Program-made: the position numbers and the translations under genes
The notes under the pieces: generated by a model
Database searches by the model: none
Seen by the model: only the letters and a program-made list of their open reading frames with translations
Told to the model about the DNA's origin: nothing
Shown here: one piece after another, positions 35,198 through 44,379 of the stretch
How the letters are laid out: every line of letters starts with the position of its first letter
How positions within the stretch are numbered: the stretch's first letter is position 1
DNA from: Xanthobacter dioxanivorans
GTDB lineage: Bacteria > Pseudomonadota > Alphaproteobacteria > Rhizobiales > Xanthobacteraceae
Reading direction: 5' to 3'
Length of the DNA stretch: 64,000 nucleotides
Assembly (NCBI RefSeq): GCF_016807805.1
Contig: NZ_CP063362.1
Location: 2,469,001 to 2,533,000 of the forward strand

Positions 35198-35630
35198 CGG
35201 CGCGGCGCCTTCGGCCGAGATCCGCCCGCAGGGAAACTACGTTCTTGCGCGGCGCCACGAATCCCTCGTGTTCACGTCCGGCATGACGCCCCGCCGCGAC
35301 GGAAAACTCGTTGCGTCGGGACAAGTCTCGTCCCGGCATCCGCCAGACTTCTATCGGGACATGGTCGAGTTGGCCTGTGCAAACGCCCTCGCGGCGGCGC
35401 GCAGCGTGATCCAGGACCCGGAGAGAATCGCCGCCGTTCTGAGCCTGACGGTCTTCATCGCGGCCGCCGATGATTTTGAAGCGCATTCCCGGATCGCGGA
35501 CTTCGCGTCCGCTTACCTTCACCGGGAACTCGGCCAGGCCGGAATCGGCAGTCGGGCCGCCATTGGCGTCGCGACCTTACCGGGGAATGCCTGCGTGGAG
35601 ATCCAGCTCGTGGCCGTCGTCGAGAAATGA
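35187..35630 (+). CDS. RidA family (YjgF/YER057c/UK114) protein
   Basis: A 147-residue RidA-type trimer subunit with NYVLARRHESLVFTSGMTPR, VELACANALAAARSVI and the active-site strand SRAAIGVATLPGNACVEIQL, which holds the Arg and Glu expected of enamine/imine deaminases. RidA proteins hydrolyse reactive 2-aminoacrylate made by PLP enzymes; relatives deaminate 2-aminomuconate. Coupling to the aminotransferase by an 11-bp overlap supports clearing an enamine or imine product of that enzyme. It is a divergent member (no canonical N-terminal KAPAAxGPYSQ), so a pathway-specific deaminase is possible. Confidence 0.82.
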   Translation: MRGDGAAPSAEIRPQGNYVLARRHESLVFTSGMTPRRDGKLVASGQVSSRHPPDFYRDMVELACANALAAARSVIQDPERIAAVLSLTVFIAAADDFEAHSRIADFASAYLHRELGQAGIGSRAAIGVATLPGNACVEIQLVAVVEK

Positions 35631-35683
35631 AGGGGAATTATTCGTAATGCGTGCTCGGCGCGGCTCGCGCCCCTGCCGGGTTG

Positions 35684-35890
35684 CGGGTCGGCTGGCCTGG
35701 CGAGACGACGCTCGCGGTGACGCGCCTCGTCTTCGCGGGCACTTTCGAACGGCATCCGGCACGGAGCCCGGTGCTCGTCCATGGCGGCGGTAATCTGGTT
35801 TTCCAGAAGGGGCGCCCTGATTCCGCCTTCCAGGCCAAGGGCCGGGAGGCTGATCCCTATTTCACCGCGACGCGGAAAGGCGCTCCGCCG
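35684..35890 (+). pseudogene. Remnant of an amidohydrolase-2 (ACMSD-like) gene
   Basis: In the 300-bp gap before rsmA one frame reads GETTLAVTRLVFAGTFERHP then ARSPVLVHGGGNLVFQKGRP and DSAFQA. This matches the pattern ETTxAxxRLVFGGVxERHP...HGGGxxPFxxGRxD of the amidohydrolase-2 family (aminocarboxymuconate-semialdehyde decarboxylase and relatives), covering only its C-terminal third. There is no start or upstream part, and the frame runs on into unrelated antisense sequence over rsmA. It looks like a deletion stump of a gene that once followed ridA in the catabolic operon. Confidence 0.5.
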
Positions 35891-35928
35891 CCTTCGGGGC
35901 GGGGGTGGCGCGCCGGACACTCCCGCGC

Positions 35929-36795
35929 TCAGGCGGCGGGGCGGGCGCCGGTGCGCAGGGCGGCAAACGTGTTCGCCAGCGCGACGAAGCCGGCCACGTC
36001 GATCTCCTCGGCGCGGGCGGTCTCCTCCACCCCGGCGGTCGCCAGCAGGGCGGCGGTGTCCACGCCCAGCGACTTCAGGCTCTGGCGCAGCATCTTGCGG
36101 CGTTGGCCGAAGGCGGCCTCGGTCACCTTCTCCAGGTTCGACAGGGCGCAGGGCAGGGGGCTGGCGCGCGGCACGAGATGCACCACCGAGGAGGTGACCT
36201 TCGGCGGCGGCACGAAGGCGGAGGGGGCGACGTCGAAGGCGATGCGCGCCGTGGTGCGCCAGCCCGCCAGCACGGCGAGGCGGCCGTAGGCCTTGGACCC
36301 CGGCGCGGCGACGATGCGCTCCGCCACCTCCTTCTGGAACATGAGGGTGAGCGAGGAGAACCACGCCGGCCAGGGCTCGCTGGAGAGCCAGCCCACCAGC
36401 AGCAGCGTCGCGATATTGTAGGGCAGGTTGGCGACGATCCGCGCCTCGCCGTCGCCGATGAGGGGGCGCACATCCACCTTCAGCGCGTCGCCGGCGATCA
36501 CCTCCAGCCGGCCGGGATAGTGGGCGGACACTTCCGCCAGCGCTTCGAGGCAGCGGGAATCGCGCTCGATGGCGATGACGCGGCGGGCGCCCAGGGCCAG
36601 CAGCGCGCGGGTGAGCCCGCCGGGTCCCGGACCCACCTCCACCACGGTCGCCTCCTCCAGCGGCCCGGAGGCGCGGGCGATGCGGCCGGTGAGGTTGAGA
36701 TCCAGGAGGAAGTTCTGCCCCAGCGACTTCTGCGCCGAGAGGCCGTGGCGGCGGATGACGTCGCGCAGCGGCGGCAGGTCGTCGAGGGCGCTCAC
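35929..36795 (-). CDS. rsmA: 16S rRNA dimethyladenosine transferase RsmA (KsgA)
   Basis: Dimethylates the two adjacent adenosines of the 3'-terminal helix of 16S rRNA in late 30S assembly. The 288-residue protein has [20 protein letters not shown], the SAM motif [30 protein letters not shown], the catalytic NLPYN motif ([14 protein letters not shown]) and [16 protein letters not shown]. The start overlaps the pdxA stop as ATGA, placing it last in the lptF-lptG-lptD-surA-pdxA-rsmA series, an order conserved in many alphaproteobacteria. Confidence 0.96.
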   Translation of the reverse strand: MSALDDLPPLRDVIRRHGLSAQKSLGQNFLLDLNLTGRIARASGPLEEATVVEVGPGPGGLTRALLALGARRVIAIERDSRCLEALAEVSAHYPGRLEVIAGDALKVDVRPLIGDGEARIVANLPYNIATLLLVGWLSSEPWPAWFSSLTLMFQKEVAERIVAAPGSKAYGRLAVLAGWRTTARIAFDVAPSAFVPPPKVTSSVVHLVPRASPLPCALSNLEKVTEAAFGQRRKMLRQSLKSLGVDTAALLATAGVEETARAEEIDVAGFVALANTFAALRTGARPAA

Positions 36796-37940
36796 GCCGG
36801 GACCGCCCTGCGGCCCTGGTCGCGGCTCTCCTGATCGGGCCCATCCTGACGGCGCAGCCCGTCTTCCGCGTCGGCGAGGCGCCGGGCCAGCCGCAGGGCC
36901 GCCATCAGGCTCGACGGATCGGCGCGGCCGGTGCCGGCGATGGCGAAGGCCGTGCCGTGGTCCGGCGAGGTGCGGATGAAGGGCAGGCCGAGGGTCACGT
37001 TCACCCCCTCGTGGAAGGCGAGGGTCTTGGCCGGGATGAGCACCTGGTCGTGATACATGCCCACCGCCACGTCGTAGCCGGCGCGCGCCTCGGGGTGGAA
37101 CAGGGTGTCGGCGGGCAGGGGCCCCGTGGCCTCGATGCCTTCGCGGCGCAGGGCGGCGACGGCCGGCCGCACCACGTTCTCGTCCTCGCTGCCGAGGGTG
37201 CCGTCCTCGCCCGCATGGGGATTGAGGCCGCAGAAGGCGAGGCGCGGCCGGGCGATGCCGAAGCGCCGCACCATGTCGCGCGCCACGATGCGCCCGGTCT
37301 CCACCAGGAGGTCGTAGGTGAGCTGCCGGGGCACGTCGCGATAGGGAATGTGGATGGTGGCCGGCACCACGGCGAGCAGCGGCGACCAGATCATCATCAC
37401 CGGATACGGCGCGGGCAGGCCGGCGGCCGCGGCGCGGGCGGCCAGATATTCGGTGTGGCCGGGGAAGGCGAAGCCGGCGGCATACATCACCGATTTCGCC
37501 AGCGGATTCGTGACCAAAGCGGCGGCGCGGCCGGATGTGACGAGGCCGAGCGCCGCATCGAGGCTGGCGAGGACGCAGGGGGCCGAGCTGGCGTCGGGAC
37601 GGCCCGGCGTGGCGGTGGCGGAGGGGCCGGCGGGGAACACGGGCAGGGCCTCGCCGAAGCGCCCGGCCGCCTCCTCCGGCGCCGCCGCGACCAGCGGCAC
37701 CGCGAGGCCGAGCTGGCGCGCCCGCGCGGCGAGCACATCCAGATCCCCCGCCACCAGGAAGGGCGGCACCTCGACGGCGGCGCGGCGCGCCCAGGCGGCG
37801 AGGGCGATGTCGGGGCCGATGCCGGCCGGCTCGCCGAGGGACAGGACCAGGGGGGCGGATCTGGGGCCGGACCTGTGCGCGGAAAGGGCGGCGGGCGAAG
37901 GGGCAGGCGAAGGGGTCGGCGAAGGTCTGGGCATGGCCAT
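36792..37940 (-). CDS. pdxA: 4-hydroxythreonine-4-phosphate dehydrogenase PdxA
   Basis: Vitamin B6 synthesis: NAD(P)-dependent oxidation of 4-phosphohydroxy-L-threonine. The 382-residue protein has [20 protein letters not shown] near the start, the metal ligands in FPGHTEYLA and [33 protein letters not shown] and [11 protein letters not shown] Pro/Ala/Ser-rich lead of about 28 residues precedes the conserved domain. The surA stop and this start overlap as TGATG; ATG 37934 is an alternative. The stop overlaps rsmA. The combination surA-pdxA-rsmA is a classic conserved block. Confidence 0.95.
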   Translation of the reverse strand: MAMPRPSPTPSPAPSPAALSAHRSGPRSAPLVLSLGEPAGIGPDIALAAWARRAAVEVPPFLVAGDLDVLAARARQLGLAVPLVAAAPEEAAGRFGEALPVFPAGPSATATPGRPDASSAPCVLASLDAALGLVTSGRAAALVTNPLAKSVMYAAGFAFPGHTEYLAARAAAAGLPAPYPVMMIWSPLLAVVPATIHIPYRDVPRQLTYDLLVETGRIVARDMVRRFGIARPRLAFCGLNPHAGEDGTLGSEDENVVRPAVAALRREGIEATGPLPADTLFHPEARAGYDVAVGMYHDQVLIPAKTLAFHEGVNVTLGLPFIRTSPDHGTAFAIAGTGRADPSSLMAALRLARRLADAEDGLRRQDGPDQESRDQGRRAVPA

Positions 37941-38848
37941 CAACGGCGATATTCGATCAGCGACTGCTTCTTCAGGTCGTTCATGAAGCGCTTCGATTCG
38001 GCGGCGAACTGCGCGGTCGCGATCTCGTCCTTGATCTCGCGCTTCTGCGAGCTTTCCCCGCGCACCTCGCGCTTGCCGCACATGGCGAACGTCTCCACCC
38101 CCGACTGGCCGACTTCCGGCGGGGTGAGGCGGCCGATCTCGGTCTTGTCGAGAATCTGCCGGAGCTGGGCCGGCATTTCCGAGGAGAGGCGCGAGACGGG
38201 CTGGCGCACCACCACCTCCTTCATGCCCTTCACCATGGCGATGCCGGCCTCGCAGTCGGTGAAGCGGCCGCGCACGCCGGTGGCCTCCTGGAGACGGGCG
38301 CCGTGGGCGTTCGAATTGCGCGGCACGGTGAAGATGATGGGCACCAGGGTGTATTCGGTGGAGACCAGCTGGGTCTCGCCCCGCTTCTGCAGGGCCGCGA
38401 AGACCTCGGCATCGCGCACGTTCACCGTGACCGAGCGCGAGCGCACATACTGGTCCCAGACATAATTGGCCACCAGGCGCTGCTTGAAGATGCGGTCGTC
38501 GAGGCCGACCCGCTTCAGCGTCTCGCTCATCTCCTGAGGGGTCAGCCCGCGCCCCTTCGCCATGGTGGCGTAGATGCGGTCGATCTCCTCCTTGTCCACG
38601 TCGATCTTCAGCCGCAAGGCCTGCTGGATCTTGATCCGCTCCTCGATGAGGTCGTCCAGCGCCTGCTTGGGGTTGATGGTCTTGCGCTCCGACACCTCGA
38701 ACAGGCGTTGGCGCTGGGTCACATCATAGCTGGTGATGGGGTCGCCGTTCACGATCACGAGGATCTGCTGCGCGCGCGCGGGCGCGCCGGCGCCGAGGGC
38801 GGTGAGGAGGAGCGTGAAGGCGAAAAGGAACGAGTGGCGAAAGGGCAT
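37940..38848 (-). CDS. surA: Periplasmic chaperone SurA (SurA_N family)
   Basis: A 302-residue exported chaperone for outer-membrane protein assembly. The signal peptide is [20 protein letters not shown], cleaved before [20 protein letters not shown], the typical SurA N-terminal entry. It continues with [20 protein letters not shown] and [21 protein letters not shown] parvulin-like region follows but lacks a clear complete PPIase motif set, as usual in alphaproteobacterial SurA. Start ATG 38848 places the signal at the N-terminus; the ribosome-binding site is weak (GGAT). It follows lptD after an unusually long 496-bp gap and is coupled to pdxA. Confidence 0.9.
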   Translation of the reverse strand: MPFRHSFLFAFTLLLTALGAGAPARAQQILVIVNGDPITSYDVTQRQRLFEVSERKTINPKQALDDLIEERIKIQQALRLKIDVDKEEIDRIYATMAKGRGLTPQEMSETLKRVGLDDRIFKQRLVANYVWDQYVRSRSVTVNVRDAEVFAALQKRGETQLVSTEYTLVPIIFTVPRNSNAHGARLQEATGVRGRFTDCEAGIAMVKGMKEVVVRQPVSRLSSEMPAQLRQILDKTEIGRLTPPEVGQSGVETFAMCGKREVRGESSQKREIKDEIATAQFAAESKRFMNDLKKQSLIEYRR

Positions 38849-39344
38849 GATCCAGTCCGAAGGTCGCGCGACGACTTGTGTTCGCCTCCTGTGGCGGCAA
38901 TGCGGCCCCCGCCCTCCCTCGGGCATGGGCCACATGACCGTGCGTGCCGGTCGCGGCAGGCCGGCACGGCCGTGCGGCTGCCTCAGGACCTCTTCCTGCG
39001 GAAGGCGCGCACGACCATAGCGCGGAGCCGGCGGCCGGGCCAAGCCCGCGATCCGCCGGCGGGCGCCGCTGGCGGACAACACGCACGAACAGGAGGCGGT
39101 GAGCAAGAGGCCGCGAACAAGAGACGCGAACAAGGGGCCGCGGATTAAGAGGTGGCGGACAAGGAGGCGGCGGACGAGAAGGCCGCGGACAAGGAGGTGG
39201 CCAACACCAGCTCGTGAGCAGGGTGCCGTGAGCACGAAACCGTGAGCGGAGTGGCCGCGAGCGGAGGGGTCGAGAGCGGCGGGCCGCGCTCCACCCGAAT
39301 GAACACCACGCCGCGCGATGGGCGCCCGGCGTGGTGGCGGCAGG
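38849..39344. repeat. Non-coding gap between lptD and surA with degenerate tandem repeats
   Basis: The 496 bp have no convincing gene. From about 39080 to 39290 the plus strand is built of imperfect copies of a unit near GCGGACAAGGAGGCG (for example at 39147-39163, 39162-39176 and 39184-39200), grading into GTGAGCRNGGTG units. Leftward translation gives a Leu/Val/Arg-rich repetitive peptide without homology that I recognise. The repeat separates two genes that are usually close, so surA probably has its own promoter here. Confidence 0.5.
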
Positions 39345-41900
39345 CTATTGCGAGTTTTCCGATCCGAAGGAGGTGGAGAACCCGCCCTCGCCCAGGGTCC
39401 GCAGCCCGATGCGGAACATCACCTTGCTCACCGGCGGCGCGGACGGCCCGTTCAGGGTGTAGTCGGAGATGTAGTTGAGGGCCAGGGTGAAGCAGTCGTC
39501 GATATAGCTCAGGCCGAGCAGGGTGTAGTCCACCTCGCCGCCGGCGAAATCGTAGCGGACGGCGCCGCGCACCGCCCAATTGTCGTTAAATTTGTACGAC
39601 GCGTTGGTGTAGATACCCTCGCGCGTGTCGTAAAAGCCGAGCAGCGGCTGCGGCTCGTAGCGGCCATAGGTGACGGCCACGTTGAAGCGGTCGATCTCGG
39701 CCCGCCCCTGCAGCTCGAAGCGCTGCATGGAGAAGCTCGATTCGTCGAAGCGGAAGCGGGTGACGATCTCGAGGTTCTTGGTGGGCGAATAGCCGAACTT
39801 GGCGATGTAGTCCGAGGCGCTGGTCTCCAGGCCCGATTCGAGGCCGGTATTGGCCATGTCGCCATAGGCGTAGGAATTCTTGCCGAACAGGTTGTAGGAC
39901 TGGCCGACCACCGCGGTGAACAGGCCGGCGCCGTTGATGGCGGCGGAATAGGTGACGCCGAGATTGAGGCGGCTGCCGCCCTCGACCCGGTCATAGCCGG
40001 AATACTTGTTCATCTCGAACAGGTTGGTATCGTCGAACACTAGGCTCTGCGCGTCCTCGTTCGGGAACTTGCCGATATCGGCCTCGTTCGGGCGGATGAT
40101 GACCTGGGCGCGCGGCTCGATGGTCTGCGTGCCCCAGCTCTCCGCCGAGATGAACGGATATTTGTAGTCGAGGCCCACCGCCGGCATGGCGCGGATGAGG
40201 TCGTCGCTGCCCGGCTGGAGCGGGTTCTGCCCGGGGAAGGTCGGGCCATAGGCGTAGTTGAACGGCAGCTGGCTGACATTCACCGAGGCCACGTCCACCC
40301 GGGCGCTGGCGAAGGGCGTCCATTGCTGGCCGAGCGAGTCGGTGATGGTCTTGCGCCAGGACAGGTCCGCCGACAGGCGCGTATAATCGCCGGGCGCGCC
40401 GCGCAGCAGGCATTCCCTGGAGGTGGGGTTGGCGATGGTGCACGCGCCGGTGGGAATGCCCACGGCGCCGATGCTGGAATCCACTGCCGACATGCCGATG
40501 AAGTCGGCTTCCTGGCGGGTCAGGCTGGTGAAATTGGTCTTGAAGGTGGTCTCGCCGCCCCAGAAGGACTTCTCGAACACCTTGTTGTAGTTGAGCGTTC
40601 CCACGACCGGCTGGCGATCCTGGTCGTCGGTGACGGCGAGGCCGAGGAAATAGAGGCCGCGCACGTCGAAATAGGAGCGGTCGCCCTGGCCGGTGAGGTA
40701 GGCGGTGGAGGTCTTGGTGGTGACCGTGTCGCCTATCAGGTTGTAGTCGCGCAGGAAGGTGCGGTCGGAGGCGACGGTCGCATCCCAGCCGAAGGTCCAG
40801 AACTGGTTGAGCGCGAAGGCGCCGGTGGACTGGATGGCACCGCGGTTGTCGCGATAGCCGGGCAGGACCTCGGTCACCCCGTTGGAGGTGGTGATGAAAT
40901 CCTGCTTGTTCTCCTGCGAGATGCCGGCGGCGCTGATGGTGTAGCTGCCGTTGGCCAGGCGCTGGCGCCATTCGCCCTGCATCAGCAGGCCCTGCTGGGT
41001 GACGAAGCCGGGGGTCAGCGTCAGGTCGCGGTCGGGCGCGATGTTCCAGAAGAACGGAAGCGCGACCGCCTGGCCGATCTGGGTCGAGGAGAAGAATTCC
41101 GGCATCAGGAAGCCGGTCTTGCGCTTCACCGTCGGGTCCGGCGAGGACAGATACGGGAAGTAGGCCACCGGCATGCCGAAGAATTCCACCCAGGCATCCT
41201 GGTAGTAGATCATCTGCTGATCTTCGTTGTGGATGATCTTCTTGGCCTTGATCTGCCACAGCGGCGGCTTCGACGGGTCGTCCTTGCAGGGTTCGCAGGC
41301 GGTGTAGGTACCGTTCTGGAACACGGTGACATTGCCTTCCGTGCGGTCGGCGCGGGCGGCGGAGAAATGGGTCTTGTCGGGGGTGTCGAGGCGCAGGGAA
41401 TCGATGAAGCCCTGCTTGAAGTCCTGGGTCAGCTGCAGGGTCTCGGCGGTGACGATCTTGCCGTCCTTGTCCTTCAGCCGGACGTTGCCCTGGGCGAACA
41501 TGGTGTTCGCCTTGCGGTCGAGCACCACGCGGTTCGCCTCGAGGGTCGAGCCGTCATAATAGATCTGGACCGTGCCGACCGCCGCGACGGTGTCCTTCTG
41601 GTAGTCGTATTCGAGCTGGTCGGCGGTCACCAGCATCTTCTGGTTCGGGTCGAGCTTGCGGGCGTTCAGCACGTTGGCGCCGAACGCGCCCGAGGGCTGC
41701 GCGCCGAACGTGCCCGAATTGGTCGAGCCCACGACGCCGGAATTTTGCGCCGCAGCAGGCGTCGCGCCGGCAAGCGCGGTGGCGGCCAGGGCGATGCCGA
41801 GAACGAGGGCGGTCGCAGGCATGAACCGGCCGTTCCCGCGCACGCCGGTGCGCGGGCCTTGTCCGATCCTGTCTCCGACGGGGGGGAGCCCAACCGTCAT
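39345..41900 (-). CDS. lptD: LPS-assembly outer-membrane protein LptD
   Basis: Outer-membrane beta-barrel that inserts lipopolysaccharide into the outer leaflet with LptE. The 851-residue protein has a signal (TALVLGIALAATALAGATPA), an OstA/LptA-like beta-jellyroll (NQKMLVTADQLEYDYQKDTV, then VRLKDKDGKIVTAETLQL and CEPCKDDPSKPPLWQIKAKK) and a long barrel ending with an aromatic-poor tail. The cysteine pair in CEPC is typical of alphaproteobacterial LptD. ATG 41900 overlaps the lptG stop as ATGA; ATG 41822 would put the signal peptide exactly at the N-terminus and is a good alternative. Confidence 0.93.
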   Translation of the reverse strand: MTVGLPPVGDRIGQGPRTGVRGNGRFMPATALVLGIALAATALAGATPAAAQNSGVVGSTNSGTFGAQPSGAFGANVLNARKLDPNQKMLVTADQLEYDYQKDTVAAVGTVQIYYDGSTLEANRVVLDRKANTMFAQGNVRLKDKDGKIVTAETLQLTQDFKQGFIDSLRLDTPDKTHFSAARADRTEGNVTVFQNGTYTACEPCKDDPSKPPLWQIKAKKIIHNEDQQMIYYQDAWVEFFGMPVAYFPYLSSPDPTVKRKTGFLMPEFFSSTQIGQAVALPFFWNIAPDRDLTLTPGFVTQQGLLMQGEWRQRLANGSYTISAAGISQENKQDFITTSNGVTEVLPGYRDNRGAIQSTGAFALNQFWTFGWDATVASDRTFLRDYNLIGDTVTTKTSTAYLTGQGDRSYFDVRGLYFLGLAVTDDQDRQPVVGTLNYNKVFEKSFWGGETTFKTNFTSLTRQEADFIGMSAVDSSIGAVGIPTGACTIANPTSRECLLRGAPGDYTRLSADLSWRKTITDSLGQQWTPFASARVDVASVNVSQLPFNYAYGPTFPGQNPLQPGSDDLIRAMPAVGLDYKYPFISAESWGTQTIEPRAQVIIRPNEADIGKFPNEDAQSLVFDDTNLFEMNKYSGYDRVEGGSRLNLGVTYSAAINGAGLFTAVVGQSYNLFGKNSYAYGDMANTGLESGLETSASDYIAKFGYSPTKNLEIVTRFRFDESSFSMQRFELQGRAEIDRFNVAVTYGRYEPQPLLGFYDTREGIYTNASYKFNDNWAVRGAVRYDFAGGEVDYTLLGLSYIDDCFTLALNYISDYTLNGPSAPPVSKVMFRIGLRTLGEGGFSTSFGSENSQ

Positions 41901-42997
41901 CCGTCCTCCCGATGCAACAGAACCAATACCCCCAGCAAAATCCCCGTCACCGCAGGAAACCATGCTGCAGCAACAGGATGAACGATTCCTGCCTCCCCGA
42001 GATCCTCGGCGAGCTTTGTCCCAACATAAAGCAGAAAGCCCGCCAGCACGCCACCGAGAATCGTCTGGCCGACCCCGCCGAAGCGGAACACCCGCAGGCC
42101 CACCACCGCGGCAATCAGGACCATTGCCACCAGAAGAAACGGCCGTGCCAGAAGGCTCTGCAGCTGGAGGCGGTATTTTTCCGCGCCGAAGCCGGATTGT
42201 TCTGCACTGCGAATAGCCGCGGGAAGTTGCCAAAACGACACGGTTTCAGGGGCGATCAGCGACTCCTGGACCTGCCGCGGATCGAGATTCGTGGCAATGA
42301 GGTAGGTACTATAGGACTGCACGTCGAAGCCCGGAACCAGCACCCGGGCGTCGGTAAGAATCCATGCACCATCGCTCAAGGTTGCAGTTTTGGCCTCCAC
42401 GCGCTCTACGAGCCGGTCGGCCTTGTCGAAGGCGAACACCACCACCCCGGACAGCGTCCGGCCGCCCAGGCGGGAGGCCTGGGCCTGGATGATGGCCTGG
42501 CCGTCCAGGCTCTGCTGGCGCACCCAGAACTCCTTCTTGGCCTGGGTCAGCGAGGCCGCCGCCACCGGGTTGGAGGCGAAGATCTCGCCCTCGATCTGGT
42601 TGGCGCGCTCCTTGAAATCGGCGGAGACCGGATTGAACACGCAGGTGGCGAAGACGCCGATGAGGAAGGCGGCCAGCACCGGCGGGGTGATGAATTGCCA
42701 GACCGACAGCCCCACCGCGCGCGCCACCACCAGCTCAAGCTGGCGGGAGAGCATCACGAAGGTGCCGATGGCGCCGAACAGCACCGCGAAGGGCAGCAGC
42801 TGCTCGGTGAAGGCCGGCGCGCGGTAGAGGGTGACGAGGGCGAGCAGGCTCACCGTCACCTGCTCGCGCTCGGCGGTGCGCCGCGCCATCTCGAGGAAGT
42901 CCACGAGCATGATGAGCGTGACGCAGGAGAGGAAGATGACCGCCACCGCGCTCGCGAACCGGCGGGCGAAGTACAGGCCGAGGATGCGCCCGATCAT
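41897..42997 (-). CDS. lptG: LPS export ABC transporter permease LptG
   Basis: A 366-residue YjgP/YjgQ-family permease: three N-terminal helices (LGLYFARRFASAVAVIFLSC...), a periplasmic beta-jellyroll and three C-terminal helices. With LptF and the ATPase LptB2 it extracts LPS from the inner membrane. Signatures include TLYRAPAFTEQLLPFAVLFG and AVVGLRVFRFGGVGQTILGG, the LptG-specific C-terminal region. The start overlaps lptF and the stop overlaps lptD, each by ATGA, so the three genes are tightly coupled. Confidence 0.94.
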   Translation of the reverse strand: MIGRILGLYFARRFASAVAVIFLSCVTLIMLVDFLEMARRTAEREQVTVSLLALVTLYRAPAFTEQLLPFAVLFGAIGTFVMLSRQLELVVARAVGLSVWQFITPPVLAAFLIGVFATCVFNPVSADFKERANQIEGEIFASNPVAAASLTQAKKEFWVRQQSLDGQAIIQAQASRLGGRTLSGVVVFAFDKADRLVERVEAKTATLSDGAWILTDARVLVPGFDVQSYSTYLIATNLDPRQVQESLIAPETVSFWQLPAAIRSAEQSGFGAEKYRLQLQSLLARPFLLVAMVLIAAVVGLRVFRFGGVGQTILGGVLAGFLLYVGTKLAEDLGEAGIVHPVAAAWFPAVTGILLGVLVLLHREDG

Positions 42998-44172
42998 GAG
43001 GAGGCCGCCGCCCGCCGCGCGAAGCGCTGCCTGATGCTCTCCGCGAGGTTCGTCAGCGCCTGCGGCGGCGAGATGCGGATGATGCCCTGCAGGATCAGGG
43101 CGCAGATGATGATGGTGACGATGGGCAGGGCATAGATGAGCACCACCGCCGCGACCTGCGTCTTCAGCTGGCCGGCGATGGCGAAGTTGCCGATCTGCAC
43201 CAGGCCCATGGCGGGAATGATGGCGGTGAGCGCCGCGCCGCGGCTCTGGCGCGTGGTCCGCGGGCGGGCGAGGGCGCAGGCGGCGATGGCGAAGAAGGCG
43301 AACGGATAGAGCCCGGCCGACAGCCGCTTGTGCAATTCCTCTCGGTAGCGGCCGGGAAAGAAGCGCACATACATGTCGCTGGCCGGCGGGTTGAGCACGT
43401 AGGCGATGGGTCGCTCCACCGGCTTGATGTCCTGGCCCTTGCTGTCGGGCGCCAGGGAGGACAGGTCGAAGGCGTAGCGCTGGAACTCCACCACCGAGGA
43501 ATTGGACGACTTCTTCTTGTCGTCGTCGCCGCCGCGCCGGTGGATCGAGCCGTTCTCCAGCACCAGGAAGATGCCGGCGTCGTTGTCGATGATCTGGCCG
43601 CGGTCGGCGAGGTAGGTGGAGATTTCCTTCTCGCGCGCGTCGTTGATGAAGATGCCGCGCATCACCCCGTTGGCGGCGCGCTCGCGCACGTGGAACACCA
43701 GGCCCTGGGACAGGTTCACGAAGCGCCCGGGCTGGGCGACGAAGGACACCACGTCCGCGCGCACCTTCGTCACCTGCTCGCGGAAGGTGGCAAGGCTCGC
43801 CGGCACCACCTGGATGGCGAGCAGGGCGCAGAAGAGCGAGACCAGCACGGCGAGCAGGGTGAGCGGCCGCAGCAGCCGCCAGTGGCTCATGCCGGCCGCC
43901 GCCATGACGACGATCTCGCTGTCGCCGTTCAGTTTCATCAGGGTGTAGGCGGTGGCGATGAACAGCGCCGCGGGCGCGATCACCAGCACCAGGGTGGGCA
44001 TGGTGAGGCTGGTGATCGCCACGAAGGCGATGATGGTCTGGCCCTGGCTGGTGACGAGGTCGAGCTGGCGTAGGGCCTGGGTTGCCCAGATCATGCCCGC
44101 GAGCACCACCACGACACCGACGAACGCGACCGCAGCCGTTGAGAAGATGTAGCGATCCAGACGGCCCATCAA
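42994..44172 (-). CDS. lptF: LPS export ABC transporter permease LptF
   Basis: A 392-residue partner of LptG with the same six-helix plus jellyroll design. Characteristic parts are MGRLDRYIFSTAAVAFVGVV, TMPTLVLVIAPAALFIATAY, LNGDSEIVVMAAAGMSHWRL (the coupling-helix region that contacts LptB) and RFFPGRYREELHKRLSAGLY. It is the first gene of the LPS-assembly operon; its promoter must lie in the 207-bp gap before the ptrB 3' end at 44380, where a hairpin GCCTCC...GGAGGC also occurs (about 44210-44225). Confidence 0.94.
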   Translation of the reverse strand: MMGRLDRYIFSTAAVAFVGVVVVLAGMIWATQALRQLDLVTSQGQTIIAFVAITSLTMPTLVLVIAPAALFIATAYTLMKLNGDSEIVVMAAAGMSHWRLLRPLTLLAVLVSLFCALLAIQVVPASLATFREQVTKVRADVVSFVAQPGRFVNLSQGLVFHVRERAANGVMRGIFINDAREKEISTYLADRGQIIDNDAGIFLVLENGSIHRRGGDDDKKKSSNSSVVEFQRYAFDLSSLAPDSKGQDIKPVERPIAYVLNPPASDMYVRFFPGRYREELHKRLSAGLYPFAFFAIAACALARPRTTRQSRGAALTAIIPAMGLVQIGNFAIAGQLKTQVAAVVLIYALPIVTIIICALILQGIIRISPPQALTNLAESIRQRFARRAAASS

Positions 44173-44379
44173 AGCTGCCTCAGTGCGTGGAGCCGCCCCT
44201 CTCGCGCATGCCTCCGCAGGGAGGCGCGCACTGGATAGCCGGAAGCGGGGCGGCGCGCAAATGACCTAGGGTCATGGCAGGGCGTCGTTCCGAGGCCGGC
44301 GGCCATGGCCGGGCGCGAAGGAGGCCCGCCCCCGCGTGCGGGGAAGGGCGTGCCGGCATCGATCCGCCGCCGGCGGGCC

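Noticed and set aside
38849..39235. Leu/Val/Arg-rich repetitive peptide upstream of surA (HLLVRGLLVRRLLVRHLLIR)
   Set aside because: Produced by degenerate DNA repeats in frame with surA; the signal peptide at 38848 marks the true start.
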